DNA from: Nitrospinota bacterium
GTDB lineage: Bacteria > Nitrospinota > Nitrospinia > Nitrospinales > VA-1
Direction: 5' to 3'
DNA length: 10,443 bases
NCBI GenBank assembly: GCA_002731985.1
Contig: PCCT01000024.1
Span: 1-10,443, forward strand
The notes below the pieces were generated by a model. That model saw nothing but the letters and a program-made list of their open reading frames with translations. It did no database searches and was not told the origin of the DNA. Every line of letters begins with the position of its first letter. Positions within the stretch are counted from its first letter, which is position 1. Of this stretch, positions 6,276 to 10,443 are shown piece after piece. A program made the translations under genes and the position numbers.

Positions 6276-6839
6276 TCAGCTCCGCTGAATGAGTTGAGCA
6301 AATGCTTCTACAGTGTCGTCAGTAGCCCAGTCGCGGGGGCCTATTGCTTTGTGCACGATGATACCATTTTTATCGACAACGAAAGTTTCCGGGACGCCCG
6401 TTGTCTTGTAGTCCTTTTTTGCCACCTCACTGTCCGGGTCAAGCAGTACGGGAAAGGTGAGGTTATATTCCTTAACGAACGGGGCGATCAGCGATTGGTC
6501 TTTGTCGACACTGATGGTCAGCATTTCAAAATCGTATTCCTTGAAGCGCTGGTATAGTTTTTCCATCGACGGCATTTCCACTTTGCAAGTGGCGCACCAC
6601 GTTGCCCAAAAATTGATGAACAGCACCTTACCCCGGTAGTCCGACAGTTTAATTTTTCCTCCAGTGAGGGTGGGCAGATCAAATGCGGGCGCCAGAAACG
6701 CCTCGGCAGGATATTCCACCTCTCCCGGTCGAAGGTCTACCTTGTTGATGGCCATAATAAATGCTGAAAGCAGGGCCGCTACCAGCAAGGCATAGGGAAT
6801 GTAAATGCTGACAGGTTTTTGTTCTGCAATGGTGTTCAT
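6276..6839 (-). CDS. TlpA/ResA-like membrane-anchored thioredoxin
   Basis: A 187-residue protein with one N-terminal membrane span (about 12-31, IYIPYALLVAALLSAFIMAI) that acts as uncleaved anchor, placing the thioredoxin domain outside the cytoplasmic membrane. The family features are APAFDLPTLTGGKIKLSDYRGK (written here as family pattern APxFxLPxLxG...LSDxRGK), FINFWATWC82-A-T-C85, an FPVLLD strand and the cis-Pro in TTGVPETFVVD. Such proteins reduce disulfides in apocytochrome c, or in copper sites and their chaperones. The residue before the second Cys is Thr rather than the more common Pro (WCxPC), which would shift the redox potential. It starts 12 nt after the six-Cys protein without a clear Shine-Dalgarno sequence and is followed at 4 nt by the His-rich protein. 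Its likely clients are its cysteine-rich neighbour or the complex containing the cytochrome b; this is inference. Confidence 0.93.
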   Translation of the reverse strand: MNTIAEQKPVSIYIPYALLVAALLSAFIMAINKVDLRPGEVEYPAEAFLAPAFDLPTLTGGKIKLSDYRGKVLFINFWATWCATCKVEMPSMEKLYQRFKEYDFEMLTISVDKDQSLIAPFVKEYNLTFPVLLDPDSEVAKKDYKTTGVPETFVVDKNGIIVHKAIGPRDWATDDTVEAFAQLIQRS

Positions 6840-6851
6840 ATTTTAGTAAAT

Positions 6852-7295
6852 TTAAAGTCGTTGTGGTTTATAGGGACGATAAAACTTTTTATCGACAGCG
6901 ACTACAATTTCGTCGATAGTTTTCCCCTGCTTGTACATTTCATAGGCATATAGGACCTCGTTGATACAGGTATCGCATTTGGCCCCGTGTTTGTTTGTGA
7001 AGCAGGTGAGCAGGGTTTTGTGCTGATGATTTTTCTTGCAGTAACAGTAGCAAAACTGGCTGTCGATGACTTTCGGAATCTCGGCGGCGATGCGGTAAGC
7101 CTCAGCTACTTTTCCCGTATAGAAAGCCGAAGACATCACCGGTCGGTTTTCAATCAATATTCCCGTCGCCGGGGCAATAGGCTCCACATATTCCGGTTGT
7201 TTCGTGGCCGAATAAACGATGGCCAGAATCAGAGCGATTCCCCCAATGAAGGCCAAGGGTCTTAAATTGCGTTTCTTTCTGGAGTTTTTTTCCAT
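6852..7295 (-). CDS. PCYCGC-type six-cysteine membrane-anchored protein
   Basis: A 147-residue protein with a basic N-terminus and one span at about 12-29, so the rest is outside the cytoplasmic membrane. The core has C82-Y-C84-Y-C86, then KKNHQHKTLLTC98, then HGAKC107-D-T-C110, then a helix ending YKQGKTIDEI. This pattern matches the PCYCGC family (CYCGC ... H-x-SLL-x-C ... HG-x-x-CD-x-C), known mainly as lipoproteins of Firmicutes. Here the anchor is a transmembrane helix rather than a lipobox, and the central Gly is Tyr. The function of the family is not established to my knowledge; six conserved cysteines plus His suggest metal or cofactor binding. The TlpA-like thioredoxin encoded directly after it is a natural reductant for those cysteines. 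It is the first gene of the cluster, with a promoter about 65 nt upstream. No clear ribosome site precedes the ATG. Confidence 0.85.
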   Translation of the reverse strand: MEKNSRKKRNLRPLAFIGGIALILAIVYSATKQPEYVEPIAPATGILIENRPVMSSAFYTGKVAEAYRIAAEIPKVIDSQFCYCYCKKNHQHKTLLTCFTNKHGAKCDTCINEVLYAYEMYKQGKTIDEIVVAVDKKFYRPYKPQRL

Positions 7296-7360
7296 AAAAG
7301 CTTGAAGTAAAATTAGTTAAGGAGATTAAGGCGGCATATCATATATTCAGTTATTTCTCA

Positions 7361-7389
7361 ATTATATGGGTTGCCAGCACCCAATTCAA
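7361..7389 (-). promoter_or_regulatory. Sigma70-type promoter for the redox cluster
   Basis: Read on the minus strand, TTGAAT (7384-7389) is followed after exactly 17 nt by TATAAT (7361-7366): a perfect -10 and four of six -35 bases. Transcription would start near 7354, giving a leader of about 60 nt before the six-Cys gene. A 7-bp stem-loop (7380-7386 with 7395-7401, one G-T pair) overlaps the -35 and could be an operator. Confidence 0.6.
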
Positions 7390-7409
7390 GAAGAAGTTGG
7401 GTGGAAGTA

Positions 7410-7463
7410 TATAGGAAAAAACCCCTATAACCACCAGTGCTGATCTGGGAGGAAAAAAGGTGG
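7410..7463. other. Hairpins downstream of the glycosyltransferase gene
   Basis: Two inverted repeats lie between the glycosyltransferase stop and the redox-cluster promoter: TATAGG/CCTATA (7410-7415, 7424-7429) around an A-rich loop, and CCACC/GGTGG (7431-7435, 7459-7463). On the minus strand the first gives a stem with an internal run of six T. Either could end the glycosyltransferase transcript, but neither is a textbook terminator. Confidence 0.3.
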
Positions 7464-7497
7464 CAATATATGGCAGTACCTTATTTTGGCTGATTAT

Positions 7498-8175
7498 CTA
7501 CCTGACCACCAGATACCATTTGCTTAAAGTTTGCGGTGGGAAACCGAGCAGGAATAATGTCGCGATGGCTATATTGCGGAGTGTGGTGAATAGAATGCCT
7601 TCGGTCGTCCACCGGCGTGCTGAGGTGTGGGCTTTTTCTTTAAGGAGGATGACCTCGCCCTGTCTGCTGAGACGGCGGAAAAACTCTAGGTCTTCGCAAA
7701 TGGGAAGCGGGGCGAATCCACCCAGTTCTCGAAACATGTCAGCTCGCACAAAGATAGCCTGATCGCCGTATACGAGGTTGAGGTATTTCGAGCGCCAGCT
7801 CGCTAATGTGGAAATGAGCTTGAGGGAAATTTTTTCTGATTCGATGGCCAGGCTGAACGCGCCTCCTGCTGGTTCACCGGACAACATTTTTTCGGTCATC
7901 TTGCTGAAGCTTTCTGGGGACAGTCTACTGTCGGCATGCAGGAACAGGAGAAGGTCGCCGGTGGCTTCTTTTGCTCCCGCGTTCATCTGACGGGCTCTCC
8001 CAACCTCACTTGTGACCACGCGGATGGCTAAACGACCAGCTATGGGAACGGTGAGGTCGGTGCTTCCTCCATCAGCCACAATTATTTCATGCGGATTCAG
8101 AAGTGAGACAGCGGTCAGGCTCTCTTCCAGAGCGAGGGCTTCGTTGAGAGTGGGAACGATGACAGATATCTTCAA
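7498..8175 (-). CDS. Family-2 glycosyltransferase, TIGR04283-like
   Basis: A 225-residue GT-A glycosyltransferase. ISVIVPTLNE (3-12) is the nucleotide-binding start, VADGGSTD is at 33-40, FLHADS (78-83) carries the metal-binding DxD-equivalent Asp, GDQAIFVR is at 137-144, and ICEDLEFFRRL at 159-169 holds the acidic pair near the catalytic base. The short length, HADS motif and YGDQ resemble the TIGR04283 group ('rSAM/selenodomain-associated transferase 2'). No radical-SAM or selenium gene is visible nearby. The C-terminus (about 196-222) is hydrophobic and may bind the membrane. The start is TTG: it gives the family-typical (M)KISVIVPTLNE, no other start codon is in frame upstream, and AGGAA lies about 9 nt before it. 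Sugar and acceptor are unknown. It is transcribed apart from the redox cluster (202-nt gap with a promoter). Confidence 0.9.
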   Translation of the reverse strand: MKISVIVPTLNEALALEESLTAVSLLNPHEIIVADGGSTDLTVPIAGRLAIRVVTSEVGRARQMNAGAKEATGDLLLFLHADSRLSPESFSKMTEKMLSGEPAGGAFSLAIESEKISLKLISTLASWRSKYLNLVYGDQAIFVRADMFRELGGFAPLPICEDLEFFRRLSRQGEVILLKEKAHTSARRWTTEGILFTTLRNIAIATLFLLGFPPQTLSKWYLVVR

Positions 8176-8415
8176 GGAGCCAGGTTCCTGATGAGAGGAT
8201 TACCATTTTGGGTTGGATCGAAACAGGCGGAATTTACGACTTGACTCGCCTTTCAGGCGCGCCTTCGACCGGGTTAAGTTAATCATAAATTATAGGTGAT
8301 TGCAACGGCCTGACTGAGCCCACCTTATGATGAATTCCCCTGTTTACGCTACACTTAATACGGCAAATGATATAAAATGCCGATATCACTGATTGATTTC
8401 TGACATCTTTCCGCC
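8176..8415. other. Divergent intergenic region between glycosyltransferase and bpt
   Basis: These 240 nt separate the divergent glycosyltransferase and bpt genes. A perfect minus-strand -10, TATAAT, is at 8289-8294 but no good -35 precedes it. A compact hairpin CGCCT-TTC-AGGCG is at 8247-8259, next to a degenerate REP-like arm (8262-8280). A CGGCA/TGCCG inverted repeat (8361-8365, 8378-8382) flanks a TATAAA that could be the bpt -10. No open frame with a ribosome site was seen. Confidence 0.35.
8262..8280. repeat. Degenerate REP-like arm, possible copy 3
   Basis: CCTTCGACCGGGTTAAGTT shares CCTTCGAC and the following GGG...T.AG pattern with the right arms at 269-291 and 3820-3843, but the end is decayed and no clear partner arm is present. 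The similarity is short enough to be partly chance. Confidence 0.3.
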
Positions 8416-9261
8416 ATGGCGGATGTTCCCTTTTTGTTTATGCTGGCACATTTTATCGATTCAAAGTCGTTTCAGTGCGGATATTTCAAAGATCGCGAAT
8501 CTTTGTTTGAAGAATATCTGTTGGAAGATATTTCGGAAGTTGAATTCGAGTATCTGTTAGCGCATGGAATGAGACATTTTGGCGATTACTATTTTCGCCC
8601 TCGCTGTTTGGACTGTTTCCAATGTATCCCGATTCGTCTGCGGGTGGCGAATTTCAAGATAAGGAGAAGCCAGAAACGCGCTCTTAAGTCGTGTAGTGGG
8701 CTTAGGGTCAAGATCGGCTCGCCTTCTTATTCTGATGAAAAATTTAGTTTATACATTAACCATAAGGCAAAGTTTCAAACCTTGGTGGATGATGTTGAGG
8801 ACGAGCAGAACTTTCGCCTCTCATTTTATGTGAACACGGCGTTTGGTATCGAGTTTGAGTATTATATGGATGATAAACTTGTTGGCGTGGCGTTGGGGGA
8901 TTATACGACAAACACCTTTTCCGCTATCTACACTTTTTATGATACCAGCGTTTCGAAACTCAGCCTGGGGACTTTCAGCATCCTTCAGCAATTAGAATTT
9001 TGCCGGCAGAAAGGTGTGAAGTTTTTTTACCTGGGATACTATATCGGGGAAAACCAGTCGCTTAACTACAAGGCAGAGTTTCGCCCCAATGAGATATATA
9101 TTGATCTTTCGTGGAGACCGTTCAGAAGTGCCGAGGGGGATTACCTAATGCTAAAAAGCAATGTCTTGTGGAGAAATACCGACTTTTTAGTCAAGGCCGC
9201 GCCCGACCGGCAAGAGGAAAGGATCGAAGCTCCACAGGCAAAGGAAAACTCTTTTCTGTAA
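8416..9261 (+). CDS. bpt: Bpt/Ate-family aminoacyl-tRNA-protein transferase
   Basis: Member of the leucyl/arginyl-tRNA-protein transferase family, which adds Leu (Bpt) or Arg (Ate) from tRNA to protein N-termini beginning with Asp or Glu, marking them for ClpS/ClpAP degradation. Visible landmarks are C21 near the N-terminus, LLAHGMRHFGDYYFRPRC64-x-x-C67-x-x-C70-IPIRL, the RRSQKRALK basic motif (83-91) and the GNAT-like C-domain with YLGYYIGENQSLNYKAEFRPNE (205-226 region), then WRPFR. The segment after C21 (GYFKDRESLFEEYLLED) departs from the usual PYLPGR...LFxDP. At 281 residues it is longer than typical (about 235-250), ending in a charged 25-residue tail. The ATG follows an in-frame TGA by 15 nt and has no Shine-Dalgarno match; M9 is an alternative. 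Leu versus Arg specificity is not decided here. Confidence 0.88.
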   Translation: MADVPFLFMLAHFIDSKSFQCGYFKDRESLFEEYLLEDISEVEFEYLLAHGMRHFGDYYFRPRCLDCFQCIPIRLRVANFKIRRSQKRALKSCSGLRVKIGSPSYSDEKFSLYINHKAKFQTLVDDVEDEQNFRLSFYVNTAFGIEFEYYMDDKLVGVALGDYTTNTFSAIYTFYDTSVSKLSLGTFSILQQLEFCRQKGVKFFYLGYYIGENQSLNYKAEFRPNEIYIDLSWRPFRSAEGDYLMLKSNVLWRNTDFLVKAAPDRQEERIEAPQAKENSFL

Positions 9262-9300
9262 AACGCATTCCTACCCAACCGTTTAGTGCTGGCCTCCTGG

Positions 9301-9414
9301 TCAGATCACGTCAAAAAATATCAGATACAACCATATCACCAGCAGAACGTTGAAGATCACGCCGGTGTGGAAAACCACATTAAATAGTTTTGAATATGTA
9401 AATTTGTATTTCAC
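9301..9414 (-). CDS. Small single-span membrane protein, 37 residues, unknown
   Basis: A short frame running from GTG at 9412-9414 to TGA at 9301-9303. The start is preceded by AAGAGG 4 nt upstream. The product begins MKYKFTYSKLF, positively charged, followed by an uninterrupted hydrophobic helix (about residues 12-33: NVVFHTGVIFNVLLVIWLYL) and ends FFDVI. That is the profile of a type-I-like small membrane protein with a cytoplasmic basic end. It lies 27 nt after the LRR gene's stop and in the same reading frame, so it would be co-transcribed with it. I do not recognise a family. The hydrophobicity, charge distribution and ribosome site argue against chance, but its length makes this uncertain. 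Confidence 0.5.
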   Translation of the reverse strand: MKYKFTYSKLFNVVFHTGVIFNVLLVIWLYLIFFDVI

Positions 9415-9441
9415 GAATCCTCTTGAGTGATTAGCATACGT

Positions 9442-10257
9442 TTAGTCCATGATCAGGGTTTTGAGTCGGCTGGCTAGGTCTGAACTACGGATCATTTTGC
9501 GGACTGGTTTGTCTATCAGGTTGAAGCTCATGTATAGCCTTTCCAGATTAGGCAGGTGTGGAGATTCGGCTATGGCTTTGCCCCCGCCATCCCTTATTTC
9601 GTTCCGCCAGATACTAAGACAATTCAGGTTCTTCAAGTTAGGGGATTGAGCCAGAGCAATTGCCCCATCGTCACTTATTTTATTGGAGCACAGGTACAGT
9701 TTCTTGAGCCCGCTCAGTGTTTGCGTGGCAGCAATCGCCTTGACACCCTGGTCTCCTATTTTTGTGCTGTCCAAGTGAAGCGCGGTGAGAGCGGGCAGGT
9801 TTACTGATTTCGCTAATACCTCGGCTCCTTCGGCTTCGATAGGGTTTGAATCTAAAAACAGGATTTCCAGATTTTTCAAGTGTGGCGATGTTGCAAACGC
9901 TTTGGCTCCTTCAGGTCCTATATGATTAGCTTCGAGCATCAGGCAAGTCATGTTGCTGGCCAGTCTCGATTTTGCCAGCATCTTTGCTCCTGCGTCACCT
10001 ATTTTATTATGGTTCAAAAACAATTTTTCCAGATTGGGCAGGCATCGACTTTTGGATAATGTTTCAATTTCCGCGTCTCCCAATCCGTTATTGCTAAGAT
10101 AAAGTTGTTTCACCCCCTGAAGCGATTCCCCTGCCTGACATAAAAGACGCAAATGTTCGGGTGATATATTCATTTCTTCCAGATCCAGCAGGTCGCCTTC
10201 TGGAGTCAGGTGCGACAGGATGCATTCTTCCAGCTTCGATTTAGCGTTTGTTTTCAA
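9442..10257 (-). CDS. Cytoplasmic leucine-rich-repeat protein (ribonuclease-inhibitor type)
   Basis: A 271-residue protein with no signal peptide or membrane span. After a 20-residue charged N-terminus and a capping repeat (about 21-48) there are eight repeats of exactly 27 residues starting at 49, 76, 103, 130, 157, 184, 211 and 238. A final partial repeat follows (LKTLIMD). The consensus is LxxLxLxxNxIGDxGAxxLAxSxxLxx, the RI-like class with a helical outer face, so a curved protein-binding solenoid is expected. The partner is unknown. The start is TTG: TAGGAG stands about 9 nt upstream, the frame opens with KTNAKSKLEE, and the next Met is inside the capping repeat. The stop is followed in frame by a 37-codon membrane ORF. 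LRR proteins of this sort are common in some environmental bacteria, often in multiple copies. Confidence 0.9.
   Translation of the reverse strand: MKTNAKSKLEECILSHLTPEGDLLDLEEMNISPEHLRLLCQAGESLQGVKQLYLSNNGLGDAEIETLSKSRCLPNLEKLFLNHNKIGDAGAKMLAKSRLASNMTCLMLEANHIGPEGAKAFATSPHLKNLEILFLDSNPIEAEGAEVLAKSVNLPALTALHLDSTKIGDQGVKAIAATQTLSGLKKLYLCSNKISDDGAIALAQSPNLKNLNCLSIWRNEIRDGGGKAIAESPHLPNLERLYMSFNLIDKPVRKMIRSSDLASRLKTLIMD
9466..10113 (-). repeat. Eight 81-bp coding repeats of the LRR gene
   Basis: The eight 27-residue leucine-rich repeats correspond to an exact 81-bp period over 648 bp without insertions or deletions. DNA identity between units is moderate, so the array is old rather than freshly duplicated. 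It ends in the last eight codons of the gene. Confidence 0.75.
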
Positions 10258-10443
10258 AAAGATTCTCTCCTAACGGAAAAGTTTTAGTCTGATTAATCAA
10301 TTTATATAATTATCGCATAAAGATCAAACTCTCCAGCGGTAAATTATCATCTAATAAATGTGATGTAAGAATGTACCAAATTCGGTATAAAGGGTGGACA
10401 TTAAATGCTTATGCGCTCTTGACGGGTGTGTCGTGGGCCACGG
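10258..10443. other. Leader of the LRR gene and window end
   Basis: The sequence is AT-rich near the LRR gene. Minus-strand TTGATC (10322-10327) and TATAAA (10301-10306) are separated by only 15 nt, a poor promoter. Further right, minus-strand codons from the window edge to a TAA at 10409-10411 read VAHDTPVKSA, which could be the end of an upstream gene but is too short to call. A second minus-strand frame stays open to about 10350. Nothing else is seen. Confidence 0.3.

Noticed and set aside
6272..6301. Upstream in-frame extension of the His-rich protein
   Set aside because: It would overlap the TlpA gene and put ten extra residues before a well-formed signal peptide; the ATG at 6271 has the ribosome site.
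10350..10443. Minus-strand frame open from the window edge
   Set aside because: About 30 codons without recognisable sequence; a competing frame ending at 10409 looks equally gene-like, so neither is called.

Overview
The window is chromosomal DNA of a Gram-negative-type bacterium. It carries mostly housekeeping and respiratory genes, and I see no phage, IS, CRISPR, tRNA or rRNA. The gene mix (biosynthetic SpeA, proteobacterial-type LysA, a Bpt/Ate-family transferase, a TIGR04283-like glycosyltransferase, a b6-like cytochrome b) and the moderate base composition would fit a marine Nitrospinota- or Deltaproteobacteria-like organism. That placement is inference and weak.

Layout. Positions 1-186 hold the 3' end of an inositol-monophosphatase-family gene (+). 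It converges on speA (arginine decarboxylase, -, 347-2248) across an inverted repeat and a terminator-like hairpin. speA is divergent from lysA (diaminopimelate decarboxylase, +, 2462-3700), with a 213-nt regulatory region between them. lysA converges on a pterin-carbinolamine dehydratase gene (-, 3865-4170) across a second copy of the CCTTCGAC...CTCAGGA inverted-repeat family.

The core of the window is a five-gene minus-strand cluster that reads 7295 to 4405: a membrane-anchored six-cysteine protein of the PCYCGC type (here CYCYC), a TlpA/ResA-like thioredoxin, a His-rich exported protein with a C-terminal membrane anchor, a single-chain b6/subunit-IV-like cytochrome b, and a small glutaredoxin-like protein. 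A TTGAAT-N17-TATAAT promoter lies just upstream. The cytochrome b keeps the four haem-ligand histidines but has Ser where plant b6 has the haem c(i) cysteine, and has PPWQ at the PEWY position. No Rieske or c-type cytochrome gene is adjacent. The cluster therefore looks like a membrane redox complex with its own extracytoplasmic thiol or metal handling proteins. This is the most interesting part of the window.

Next come a TTG-start family-2 glycosyltransferase (-, 7498-8175) and a divergent bpt/ate-type aminoacyl-tRNA-protein transferase (+, 8416-9261). The right end has a cytoplasmic leucine-rich-repeat protein built of eight exact 27-residue repeats (-, 9442-10257). In the same frame just beyond its stop lies an unannotated 37-codon single-membrane-span ORF (9301-9414). 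The last 186 bases hold only the LRR gene's leader and possibly the end of another minus-strand gene.

No non-coding stretch exceeds about 240 bases. Several genes use GTG or TTG starts, and three in the redox cluster have no clear Shine-Dalgarno sequence.
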